DNA from: an uncultured Myxococcales bacterium
GTDB lineage: Bacteria > Myxococcota_A > Polyangia > Polyangiales > Polyangiaceae
Assembly: GCA_937998045.1 (NCBI GenBank)
Contig: CALKVG010000703.1
Span: forward strand, 1-11,042
Direction of reading: 5' to 3'
DNA: 11,042 nt
The position numbers and the translations under genes are program-made. The notes below the pieces were generated by a model. The model searched no databases. It saw only the letters and a list, made by a program, of their open reading frames with translations, and was not told where the DNA came from. This document shows positions 1-6,142 of this stretch, one piece after another. Position 1 is the stretch's first letter; every line of letters begins with the position of its first letter.

Positions 1-123
1 AACCGCTCCCGAACCCGAGTCGGGCGGATCGACGCTGGGCCAGGAACCTTCCTGCGGAGAGTCGGCGCAGCCCGACGCCAGCACGCAAGCCCCCACCCAC
101 AACGACACGATCCGCAGATGCAT
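1..123 (-). CDS. Lipoprotein of unknown function (N-terminal 41 codons; runs off left edge)
   Basis: Reading leftwards from the ATG at 123, the frame is open to the window edge. It begins MHLRIVSLWVGACVLASGCA: a short positively charged start, a hydrophobic core, and a lipobox L-A-S-G-C with the lipidated cysteine at residue 19. After the cysteine comes a Ser/Pro/Asp/Gly-rich linker (residues 20-41), typical of a mature lipoprotein tether. Asp at +2 after the Cys would mean inner-membrane retention in E. coli, but here +2 is Ala; sorting rules in other phyla are uncertain. A near-perfect Shine-Dalgarno (129-134) lies 5 nt upstream and fixes this start, although the frame stays open for another 29 codons to an ATG near 210. 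The body of the protein is outside the window, so no function can be given. It lies 174 nt downstream of serA, past a likely terminator, so it probably has its own promoter. Confidence 0.82.
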   Translation of the reverse strand, partial: MHLRIVSLWVGACVLASGCADSPQEGSWPSVDPPDSGSGAV

Positions 124-128
124 CACCA

Positions 129-134
129 CCTCCT
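129..134 (-). promoter_or_regulatory. Ribosome binding site of the lipoprotein gene
   Basis: On the minus strand the sequence reads AGGAGG followed by 5 nt and ATG. This is full anti-Shine-Dalgarno complementarity at good spacing. It supports the short lipoprotein reading and its chosen start. Confidence 0.8.
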
Positions 135-268
135 GGCGCCGCCGTCTGCGAGCGCCGGGCCAGCAGACAGATCCTTTCGATCCGCAGGAAATACTGCACG
201 CAATCGCCATGTCGGAGCAACGCGCCCTGATCGCGGCGATCAGTCCGACGATCTTCAGGATCGGGGAA

Positions 269-290
269 ACACCCCCAGCGCCGGGGGCGT
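269..290 (-). terminator. Probable intrinsic terminator after serA
   Basis: Eight nucleotides after the serA stop, the minus-strand RNA can form an 8-bp stem (ACGCCCCC with GGGGGUGU, one G-U pair) around a 6-nt loop GGCGCU. The 3' arm runs into a short U run (UUU, then CCCC). The stem is strong but the U-tract is poor, so termination may be only partial. Its position directly after the stop codon supports the call and separates serA from the lipoprotein gene. The rest of the gap (124-268) shows nothing beyond a weak possible promoter. Confidence 0.55.
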
Positions 291-297
291 GAGACCC

Positions 298-1503
298 TCA
301 GATCGACTTTGCCTCCACGGCGATCACGGCTCCTTCGAGTCCCGCGATCTCGGCGATCGCCTCCGGACTGGGTGTCTTCGAGAGGCGAATGGACGCAACC
401 GCTGTCTTTGCTCCCTGGAAAATTGTGTTCGTCATCTCCTCGACGTTCGCGCCGTACGTGCGCAGCACCCCGAGCACCGACGCGAGCACGCCGACCTTGT
501 CGTAGTGCCGGACGACGATCTGGCACTCGGCGGGGGCGTGCTCCTCGATGTTGACCGCGTTCGGAACGCCACCGGTCCGAAGAAACGTGCTGCAGATGCG
601 AACGGTCTCTTCGGCGATGGCGGTCTGCGCCTGTTCGGTGCTGGCTCCGACGTGCGGGGTCCCGGCGAACGTACCGGCGCTCGCGATCGCGGGGGCGAAC
701 GCGGCAACGCTCTCCGCGGGCTCCGGATCGAAGACGTCGAGTCCAACGCGCAGGCCCTTCTCGCGCACCGCCGACGCGAGCGCCGTCTCGTCGACGATCC
801 CGCCGCGGCTCGTGTTGACGAAGATCGCCCTCGGCTTCATCCGCGCGATGACATCGGCGTTGATGAGGCGACGTGTCTCGGTCGCCTGCGGCAGGTGCAC
901 GCTCACGACGTCCGACTCGCTCGCGAGGTCGTGAAGCGTTGCGCAGCGCTCGACGCCGAGCGCAGCGGCGCGCTCCGCGCGGAACGGGACCGACCATGCG
1001 ACGACGCGCATCTCGAAGGCGCGCGCGCGCCTGGCTACCTCGCTTCCGATGCGACCCAGCCCCACGATACCCAGCGTCTTGCCTTTCAGCCCGTCGGCCT
1101 TGCTGTACTCCTTCTTGTTCCAGCGGCCGGCCCGCAGATCGGCGGTCGCGTCGGCAATCCGCCTGTCGAGCGCCACGATGAGCCCCATCGCGAGCTCGGC
1201 GACGGCGACGCTGTTCTTTCCCGGGCAGTTGCTGACGAAGATTCCGCGTTCGCTCGCGGCCCCCACGTCGATCGTGTCGAACCCGGCGCCGGCGCGCACG
1301 ACGAGGGCGAGGCGAGGAGCGCGCTCGATCGCCGCGCGCGTGACCCGCGTGCTCCGGACGACGAGAATGCTCGCGGCCGAGAGACGAGACGGCAGATCCT
1401 CGGCGCCACACTTCGGGTCGTATTCGACCGCCAGCCCGAGGTCGCGGAGCTTGGCGAGCTGCTCTTGGGGGAACTCGTCAGCGACGAGAACAGCCGGTGC
1501 CAT
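298..1503 (-). CDS. serA: D-3-phosphoglycerate dehydrogenase (ACT-domain form)
   Basis: A 401-aa D-isomer 2-hydroxyacid dehydrogenase. The family member SerA oxidises 3-phosphoglycerate with NAD+ as the first step of serine synthesis in the cytosol. The substrate-binding half starts MAPAVLVADEF. The Rossmann motif GLGRIG lies at about 148-153. The catalytic triad is visible as Arg233 (NTSRGGIVDE), Glu261 (DVFDPEP) and His284 (GTPHVGAST), with the family spacing. An ACT regulatory domain fills about 328-401 (QIVVRHYDKVGVLASVLG), which in the family can sense L-serine. Length matches the short E. coli-type enzyme (about 410 aa). The frame is open 26 codons further to a TTG at 1581, but the ATG at 1503 fits the family N-terminus; it lacks a clear Shine-Dalgarno. 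One oddity is that Ser171 (VVAWSVP) stands where the NAD-ribose-binding Asp usually is, so cofactor use may differ. A related 2-hydroxyacid dehydrogenase cannot be excluded. Confidence 0.9.
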   Translation of the reverse strand: MAPAVLVADEFPQEQLAKLRDLGLAVEYDPKCGAEDLPSRLSAASILVVRSTRVTRAAIERAPRLALVVRAGAGFDTIDVGAASERGIFVSNCPGKNSVAVAELAMGLIVALDRRIADATADLRAGRWNKKEYSKADGLKGKTLGIVGLGRIGSEVARRARAFEMRVVAWSVPFRAERAAALGVERCATLHDLASESDVVSVHLPQATETRRLINADVIARMKPRAIFVNTSRGGIVDETALASAVREKGLRVGLDVFDPEPAESVAAFAPAIASAGTFAGTPHVGASTEQAQTAIAEETVRICSTFLRTGGVPNAVNIEEHAPAECQIVVRHYDKVGVLASVLGVLRTYGANVEEMTNTIFQGAKTAVASIRLSKTPSPEAIAEIAGLEGAVIAVEAKSI

Positions 1504-1584
1504 GGGTGCCAGAGGGTGCGGCGCCCCTTGAGCGGCTGTCAATGCAGACGCGAGACGACGACGCCCCGCGCGCGGCGCCAACCC

Positions 1585-1719
1585 TCAGGAGTCTCGCTCG
1601 GGTGCGAAGTAGACGAGGATCGCCATGAGGAAGCAGACGCCGAACACAGCCGCAGCCACGAAGCGTTTGCCGGGTACATCGTCAGGTACTGAATCGAGCG
1701 CGCGCACGGCGTCGTCCAT
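1585..1719 (-). CDS. Small single-pass membrane protein (44 aa), function unknown
   Basis: A 44-codon frame from ATG 1719 to TGA 1585. The first 19 residues are acidic/polar (MDDAVRALDSVPDDVPGKR). One hydrophobic helix follows at about 20-38 (FVAAAVFGVCFLMAILVYF), then a charged tail APERDS. Lys18-Arg19 before the helix favours a cytoplasmic N-terminus. The codons are mostly G/C-ending and the hydrophobic segment is uninterrupted, which is unlikely for a random frame here. A G-run (GGGGGT, about 7 nt upstream) could serve as a weak Shine-Dalgarno, and a strong hairpin sits just upstream in the leader. It lies 81 nt upstream of serA on the same strand, so the two may share a transcript. I do not recognise the family; small respiratory-complex or divisome subunits look superficially similar, but nothing specific supports them. 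Confidence 0.6.
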   Translation of the reverse strand: MDDAVRALDSVPDDVPGKRFVAAAVFGVCFLMAILVYFAPERDS

Positions 1720-1740
1720 CGATCAACCCCCGTCTTCCCG

Positions 1741-1761
1741 GGCTCCCCCCGAGGAGGAGCC
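1741..1761 (-). promoter_or_regulatory. GC-rich hairpin in the leader of the 44-aa gene
   Basis: The minus-strand RNA of these 21 nt folds into a 9-bp stem (5' arm GGCUCCUCC, 3' arm GGGGGAGCC, one U-G pair) closed by a 3-nt loop. It ends 21 nt before the ATG at 1719 and is not followed by a U-tract, so it is not a terminator for that direction. It could stabilise the mRNA 5' end or modulate translation. The structure is seen; the role is inferred. Confidence 0.4.
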
Positions 1762-1792
1762 TCGTGCCGGGGGTACGGCAAGCAACGAACAC

Positions 1793-1802
1793 GCCTTAAG
1801 GC
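1793..1802. repeat. 10-bp perfect palindrome in the divergent intergenic region
   Basis: GCCTTAAGGC is a perfect 10-bp palindrome whose TTAA centre stands out in GC-rich surroundings. Immediately to its right, GGCAT and ATGCC (1800-1804 and 1811-1815) form a second short inverted repeat. Both lie between the divergent 44-aa gene and the kinase gene, so they could be operator half-sites. No promoter can be placed confidently. Confidence 0.3.
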
Positions 1803-1910
1803 ATCTCGTCATGCCGGTCCCTTCGGGCTGCGGCCCCTGCCCCCTCCGACATCGAGCCCCCGAGGTTGTGGATGTAGGCCCGGCACTTCCTCTGGACAAC
1901 TTGTGACCGG

Positions 1911-1935
1911 ACTGTGGATTGACGGCCTCCACAGT
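1911..1935. repeat. Inverted repeat upstream of the Ser/Thr kinase gene
   Basis: ACTGTGGA (1911-1918) and TCCACAGT (1928-1935) are perfect 8-bp arms around a 9-nt spacer; in plus-strand RNA two further pairs (one G-U) extend the stem to 1909 and 1937. The repeat ends 19 nt before the GTG start at 1955. It could be a dimeric repressor's operator or an RNA hairpin close to the start codon. No recognisable -10/-35 pair or good Shine-Dalgarno accompanies it. Confidence 0.45.
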
Positions 1936-1954
1936 TCTGTTCCCATGAGCAACC

Positions 1955-3667
1955 GTGGGGTCGGATACGCACGCCTTGAGGAGAACGCCGACAATCAACG
2001 TCGCGCCCACGATCGCGGCCCCTCTGACGAGGCCCGCGCCGGAGCAGGATCCGTCGCGGGCGGCGCCGGGTACGTTGGAGCGGACGCGCACGCTGGCGAG
2101 CGAGGAAGCGGCGTCTGCCCAGATGCGCTTTCGTCGGGCGCTGACGGTCGGGTACGCCATCTGGGCTGCGTTCGCGCTGGTCGACTGGGCGGTGGTACGC
2201 AACCTGGAGGCAGGCCGGCTGGGCTATTTCCTGACGCTCCGCGCTGTCGTGAGCGCCATCGTTATTCCCACGCTCTGGCGGCTGTACCGCAGTCCTGCGC
2301 CCTCGGCGCGCGTCCTCACGTTGCTGGACCTCGCCGGATACGTTCCGGCGGCCGCGTCGCTGGCCCTCATGTGCATCGAGTTCCGCGGCCTGGCGAGCCC
2401 GTACGCGGGTGGCCTCTGCCTCGTGCTCCTCGCGCGCACCGTCACCGCGCAGGACCCGTGGAGGCGTGGGGCCATCATGAGCGGCATCCCCGTCCTCACG
2501 TACTACGCGGTGCTCCTCGGGGCCGCGCTGACGTCGAGCACGATCGCCGCGCAGCTGCGGGACTCAGCGACCGTCACGATGCTCCTGCTCAACTCGGGGT
2601 ACATCCTGGGCACGTACCTGTTCCTCGTGATCGGCGGGCACGTCGTCTGGACGCTCCGCCGGCAGGTCTTCCAGGCGCGGAGCCTCGGTCGCTACCGGCT
2701 CAAGCGGCGGCTGGCCTCGGGCGGGATGGGCGACGTCTGGGTGGCGTACCATCCCGCGCTCAAGAGGGACGTCGCCGTCAAGGTGCTCCGCGCGGACGCC
2801 CAGGAGCGGAGCGCGGGCGCAGTGAGCCGATTCGAGCGCGAGGTCTGCGCGACCGCCGACCTCCAGCACCCGAATACGGTGCGCGTCTTCGACTACGGCA
2901 CGACGGAGGACGGCCTCTGCTACTACGTCATGGAGCTCCTCGAGGGCGAGACGCTGCGAGCCCACGTGGACAGGATCGGACCGCTGCCCCCGGCCCGTGC
3001 CATTCACATCGTCGGGCAGGCCTCCCGCGCCCTCGGCGAGGCGCACGACCGCGGCATCGTTCACCGCGACATCAAGCCCGAGAATCTGTTCTTGACGTCG
3101 CTCGGCGGCGAGCACGATTTCGTGAAGCTGCTGGACTTCGGGATCGCCAAGGTCATCGACCACGACGCGACGATGACGCGAACCGGCTGGGTCATCGGCA
3201 CTCCGGAGTACATGTCCCCGGAGGTCGCGGTCGGCAAACCGGCCGACGAGCGGTCCGACGTCTACGCGCTCGGTGCGGTGCTCTACTTCCTCTTGTGCGG
3301 GCGCCCGCCGTTCGTCGGCGAGAACGCAGGTCGGCTGTTCTTCGCCCACGCGACCGAGGTGCCTCGCCCGCCCTCGGACTACACGAAAAATCCGATTCCC
3401 GGCGATCTGGAGGCTCTCGTCATGCGCGCGCTCGAGAAAGACCCCGCCGCCCGCTACGCGTCGGCGTCGGAGTTCGCGCTGGCGCTCGCGACGTGTACGC
3501 TCGCAGGCAAGTGGACGTACGGCCACGCGACGCACGTGGCCAGGACAAGCAGTCGTCCGCCGCCCGTCGAGAGCGCGAAAAAAGTGATCGCGCCGCCGCC
3601 GCCGCGCTTGCCGTCGCTGTTCGACGAGCACGCCGCGCCGCCCGGCAAGAAGCTCAGCTCGGCGTAG
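1955..3667 (+). CDS. Membrane Ser/Thr protein kinase with N-terminal 6-TM domain and C-terminal Hanks kinase domain
   Basis: A 570-aa protein. Residues 1-56 are a Thr/Pro/Ala-rich, probably disordered cytoplasmic tail. About 62-233 hold six hydrophobic helices (roughly 62-82, 89-110, 118-138, 148-166, 172-194, 207-233). The kinase domain spans about 247-515: glycine-rich loop ASGGMGDV (254-261), Lys276 in VAVK, helix-C Glu296, the HRD motif with catalytic Asp372, Asn377, DFG at 394-396, and a TPEYMSPE activation-segment end (416-423). All catalytic residues are present, so it should be active. A Pro-rich tail (535-570) follows. The usual PknB layout is kinase first, then one TM helix and an outer sensor; here the order is reversed and there is no large extracytoplasmic domain. 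The start is GTG at 1955, chosen as the earliest in-frame start with coding-like codons; Met57 (2123) is the alternative. Its substrate and stimulus are unknown. Confidence 0.9.
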   Translation: MGSDTHALRRTPTINVAPTIAAPLTRPAPEQDPSRAAPGTLERTRTLASEEAASAQMRFRRALTVGYAIWAAFALVDWAVVRNLEAGRLGYFLTLRAVVSAIVIPTLWRLYRSPAPSARVLTLLDLAGYVPAAASLALMCIEFRGLASPYAGGLCLVLLARTVTAQDPWRRGAIMSGIPVLTYYAVLLGAALTSSTIAAQLRDSATVTMLLLNSGYILGTYLFLVIGGHVVWTLRRQVFQARSLGRYRLKRRLASGGMGDVWVAYHPALKRDVAVKVLRADAQERSAGAVSRFEREVCATADLQHPNTVRVFDYGTTEDGLCYYVMELLEGETLRAHVDRIGPLPPARAIHIVGQASRALGEAHDRGIVHRDIKPENLFLTSLGGEHDFVKLLDFGIAKVIDHDATMTRTGWVIGTPEYMSPEVAVGKPADERSDVYALGAVLYFLLCGRPPFVGENAGRLFFAHATEVPRPPSDYTKNPIPGDLEALVMRALEKDPAARYASASEFALALATCTLAGKWTYGHATHVARTSSRPPPVESAKKVIAPPPPRLPSLFDEHAAPPGKKLSSA

Positions 3668-3676
3668 GCGCTACGC
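3662..3676. repeat. Inverted repeat spanning two convergent stop codons
   Basis: GCGTAG-GCG-CTACGC is a perfect 6-bp inverted repeat with a 3-nt loop. The left arm contains the TAG stop of the plus-strand kinase (3665-3667), and the right arm contains the TAG stop (3671-3673, read on the minus strand) of the methyltransferase. Only 3 nt separate the genes, and no U-tract follows on either strand. It might act as a small bidirectional 3'-end hairpin, but a classical terminator is not present. Confidence 0.45.
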
Positions 3677-5233
3677 TCCCTTCGTCACGTCGAGGAAAAT
3701 GCAGTGTCCGGTGGCGTCGCGGGTGGTACCGACGCGACAGGGCCGCGGAGACAGATTGGTCGCGAGGTCCATCATCGACTGGGGCGTGCGGTAGCGGAGC
3801 GTCCAGTCCAGGACGTAGTCCATGAGCCACGTCGTATCGGGCGCCTCGATGAGATTGCCCATCAGCATTCGGCCCCCCTCGCGAAGGCGCGAATACAGCA
3901 CGCCGGTGAGGCGGGCGGCGACGGGATCGGGCAGGTAGTCGTAAAGGCCGGCCGAGTAGACGAGGTCCAGGTCGGCGATCGCCTCCTCGATCACCTCGCG
4001 CTCCTCGCTCGACTGCGGCTTCAGGAGCTGGCGCACCGAGAAGTGAAGGCAGGTCACCGTGACCGGCAGCGCCCCACCGTGGCGCTCGACGAGCAGGCGG
4101 GAGAGGCGCCGGTGGGCCGTTTCGAGGGCGCTCGGGTCTTGATCAAGCAGCACGAACTCCACCGGCCGCGACAGCGGCGGATCCCCCTCGAGGAAGCGGC
4201 GCAGCTCGACCGCAGGCCCCGACGCGACCGAGAGGATGCGCGCCGGACGCGCCGCGTCCTGCGCGGCCACCCGCATGACCGCCTCCCTCATCACGACCTC
4301 GCGCGCGATGACGCTCCGCCCGAGGCTGTAGCCTTGCGCTATCGAATGCAGGAACCGGCCGAAGAGACCCTCCCCCGTACGTTCGTGCGCGAAGTAGAGC
4401 TCCATCATGCGATAGTCGCCGGCGTAGCCGAGCGGCTTCTCGTATACGCGCCGGTGGAGGGGGCATGCGTAGAGAAGCGGGATGAGCGCGGACTCGGCGT
4501 AGCTTCGCCCGAGGGCACGTGCTCGCTCGTCGAGCGACTTGCTCTGCTCGTGCAGGGCCGCGAGCGCGCCGTAGTATTCGGCTCCCCATCGCGCGCGTAG
4601 GCGGTCGAACAACTCCGCCTCCGCATCGGCTCGCCGGAGCGGGTCCTCGTAGCCGGCGCGCTCGAACGCGTCGACTTCGAACCGCGCGTCCTCGAGGAGC
4701 TGGCGCACGTCCGACACCGCCGCACGCCACGGCGCCGGAAGCGTCGCGCGCTGCTCGCGCAGCGCGCCGAGCCTCCCTTCGAGCGTCGCCTCCAGGTGCA
4801 GTTGCCGCAGATCGAGCACCCCCGCGTCGAATCGCGCGCCGACACGCCCCGGGCTGCCGTGCACGACGGTGGCCGTCCCCGACCACACGACGCGGTCGCC
4901 GAGCACCAGATCGACGCCCTCGAGCACCGTACCGGGCGGCAGCGCGAGATCCGTCGGCGCGGAGACCGCGAAGCCGGTGCTCCCGAGGTCGAGCAACGCG
5001 AGCGGACCGAAGGACGCGCCGTCGCAGTCGAAGCGGCAGACGAGATCCACGGGCAAGTCGGCGGAGGACAAGCGCGCCGGCCGAAACCGTACGCCCGTCC
5101 CGAGACCGCCCGTGAACTCCACCGGCTTCGCGGGGGGTCGACTCGAGAATCGAGAAGGCGGGCTGGACGACGGGCGCGGCGGATTCGAAGAGGGCCGCGG
5201 CGCGCTGCTGGGACGGCTGGACTCGAGACTCAT
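3671..5233 (-). CDS. PilZ-like domain fused to a SAM-dependent methyltransferase (3-OH-palmitate methyl ester synthase-like family)
   Basis: A 520-aa protein. Residues 1-40 are a Ser/Pro/Arg-rich disordered tail. About 45-150 form a PilZ-like beta domain (LDLGSTGFAVSAP at 81-93, GRVGARFDAG at 129-138). About 165-330 are helical, with the KPLGYAGDYRMMELY stretch (266-280) I associate with proteins annotated as extracellular factor 3-hydroxypalmitic acid methyl ester biosynthesis. The class I methyltransferase fold follows: motif I ILSVASGPAVEL (333-344), acidic ribose-binding Asp364 (VLLDQDPSAL), motif IV region LVYSAGLYDYLPD (424-436), and GRMLMGNL (454-461). The family role is inferred to be transfer of a methyl group to a fatty acyl substrate. 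The PilZ c-di-GMP signature is degenerate: no RxxxR, and DLGSTG instead of D/NxSxxG. The ATG is fixed by GGAGG 9 nt upstream (5243-5247). It lies 147 nt downstream of the MerR gene and may be in the same operon. Confidence 0.8.
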   Translation of the reverse strand: MSLESSRPSSAPRPSSNPPRPSSSPPSRFSSRPPAKPVEFTGGLGTGVRFRPARLSSADLPVDLVCRFDCDGASFGPLALLDLGSTGFAVSAPTDLALPPGTVLEGVDLVLGDRVVWSGTATVVHGSPGRVGARFDAGVLDLRQLHLEATLEGRLGALREQRATLPAPWRAAVSDVRQLLEDARFEVDAFERAGYEDPLRRADAEAELFDRLRARWGAEYYGALAALHEQSKSLDERARALGRSYAESALIPLLYACPLHRRVYEKPLGYAGDYRMMELYFAHERTGEGLFGRFLHSIAQGYSLGRSVIAREVVMREAVMRVAAQDAARPARILSVASGPAVELRRFLEGDPPLSRPVEFVLLDQDPSALETAHRRLSRLLVERHGGALPVTVTCLHFSVRQLLKPQSSEEREVIEEAIADLDLVYSAGLYDYLPDPVAARLTGVLYSRLREGGRMLMGNLIEAPDTTWLMDYVLDWTLRYRTPQSMMDLATNLSPRPCRVGTTRDATGHCIFLDVTKGA

Positions 5234-5242
5234 GGAAGCAGG

Positions 5243-5247
5243 CCTCC
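5243..5247 (-). promoter_or_regulatory. Ribosome binding site of the PilZ-methyltransferase gene
   Basis: The minus strand reads GGAGG, then 9 nt, then the ATG at 5233. It supports the full-length start, which includes the low-complexity Ser/Pro tail. Confidence 0.65.
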
Positions 5248-5282
5248 AATCGAGCTCCGCATAACGGCCGCATTCGAGAAAG

Positions 5283-5343
5283 AAAAAAGGGGAATCTGCG
5301 GTTTGTCGCTCGGTTCCATTTTTCCCGTGGCAAAGGACGGGAA
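5283..5343 (-). promoter_or_regulatory. A/T-rich leader with inverted repeat and T-tract between MerR and methyltransferase genes
   Basis: In the 147-nt gap, the minus strand contains a perfect 7-bp inverted repeat TTCCCGT / ACGGGAA (5337-5343 and 5322-5328) with an 8-nt loop. Further downstream is ATTCCCC (5289-5295), followed directly by six T's (5283-5288). The middle element GGGAA could pair either with the first TTCCC or with the second one beside the T-tract, a weak attenuator-like geometry. The region is noticeably A/T-richer than its surroundings, as expected of a regulatory segment. No convincing -35/-10 pair is visible. Confidence 0.3.
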
Positions 5344-5380
5344 TACGACAGGTCCGTGTCCGGTCGGAGTCCGTTCCGAG

Positions 5381-6139
5381 TCAGCGTGGCTTCCGCTTCG
5401 CCCTTCTTGCGCCGGGGATCTTCGCCATGCGCCCCGATTCGTAGAGCTTGCGGAGCTCGCGCTCCATCGCCCGCCCGAAGATGACGCGGACCGCCTCGGT
5501 GCCAAGAGGACGCAACGTCTCGAAGAGCTTTCCCATGTCGCGCGGGGCGAGCTCGTTCTCGTCCGCGTTCCTGACGAAGAGCTCGACGAGACCGGCGGCC
5601 GCGCGCGAGACGTACTTCCGGACCAGGGCCGACGCGCGCGCCGCGGTCTCGAGATCGACCCCGGCCGCCTCGAGCTTCATCGCGATCGAAAGAAGGGCCG
5701 GGCTCTTTACGAGATAGACGTCCCCGTGCCGAGCGACCAGCTTGGTGCGAGTCAGATCGGCGATGAGGCCGGGGCGACGCGAACCTGCCAGCGCGTAGAG
5801 ATCTTCCTCCGTGAGCGTGCGGGCTCGATCGTTGGCCCACGGCGCCTGGACTTGCTCCTCGACGCCCAGCCACTCGGCCAGATCGAGCTCGCCTCGATCG
5901 ATGCTGCCCAGCACGTCGCGTATGGCGTCGATGCGCAGCCCCCGGTCCTGCAGCTGAGCGATGAGCTTTAGACGCTCCAGATGGCCCGGGCCGTAGTACG
6001 CGACCCGGCCGCGGATCTCGGGAGGCATCAGCGCGCCGCGCGATTGGTAGAAGCGAATCGTGCGGCTCGGAAGGCGAGCCGCGCTCGCCAGCTCGTCGAT
6101 CGTGAACTCGCCCCGCGCCCCCTCGACCGTTGTCGCCAT
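5381..6139 (-). CDS. MerR-family transcriptional regulator
   Basis: A 252-aa regulator. Residues 12-80 are a MerR DNA-binding domain: helix-turn-helix FTIDELASAARLPSRTIRFY (12-31), wing RGRVAYYGPGHLERL (43-57), and the second wing/helix pair LIAQLQDRGLRIDAIRDVL (59-77). A linker is followed by a larger C-terminal region (about 105-235) with a second possible wing/helix unit (TLTEEDLYALAGSRRPGLIA, 108-127) that presumably senses an effector. The few cysteines expected of metal sensors are absent, so a metal ligand is unlikely. The C-terminus ends in a basic tail, RRAKRKPR. It starts only 3 nt after the desaturase stop, with no strong Shine-Dalgarno of its own, so it is probably translationally coupled. 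This makes autoregulation with the desaturase through the palindrome at 7396-7413 likely. The ligand may be a fatty acyl compound, but that is inference. Confidence 0.88.
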   Translation of the reverse strand: MATTVEGARGEFTIDELASAARLPSRTIRFYQSRGALMPPEIRGRVAYYGPGHLERLKLIAQLQDRGLRIDAIRDVLGSIDRGELDLAEWLGVEEQVQAPWANDRARTLTEEDLYALAGSRRPGLIADLTRTKLVARHGDVYLVKSPALLSIAMKLEAAGVDLETAARASALVRKYVSRAAAGLVELFVRNADENELAPRDMGKLFETLRPLGTEAVRVIFGRAMERELRKLYESGRMAKIPGARRAKRKPR

Positions 6140-6142
6140 GCC

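Noticed and set aside
118..1692. Long plus-strand open frame (over 500 codons) opposite serA
   Set aside because: It is antisense to a protein with intact catalytic residues; its Arg/Ala/Asp-rich translation shows no domain, as expected of a high-GC shadow frame.
1881..1900. Possible sigma54 promoter (CGGCACTTCCTCTGG) or -35 TGGACA for the kinase gene
   Set aside because: The -12 half of a sigma54 site is missing, and TGGACA has no -10 element at acceptable spacing.
1865..1935. Several TGTGGAT/TCCACA sites resembling DnaA boxes
   Set aside because: Each matches the TTATCCACA consensus at only 6-7 of 9 positions, no A/T-rich unwinding region is present, and no dnaA, dnaN or parAB gene is nearby.
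1930..1936. CACAGTT shared between the kinase upstream region and the desaturase operator as a common regulon site
   Set aside because: Only 7 bp are shared and the surrounding repeat architecture differs; chance similarity is likely.
3590..3605. GCC triplet run near the kinase 3' end as a microsatellite
   Set aside because: It simply encodes the Pro-rich tail of the kinase, common in high-GC genomes.
1903..3825. 640-codon plus-strand frame starting before the kinase
   Set aside because: It overlaps the Ser/Thr kinase in another frame and its translation is low-complexity Arg/Gly/Pro without motifs; the kinase frame carries all the conserved residues.
5322..5343. Inverted repeat TTCCCGT/ACGGGAA as an intrinsic terminator for the MerR gene
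   Set aside because: On the minus strand the stem is followed by A's rather than T's, and the T run on the plus strand lies upstream of the stem, so it terminates in neither direction by itself.
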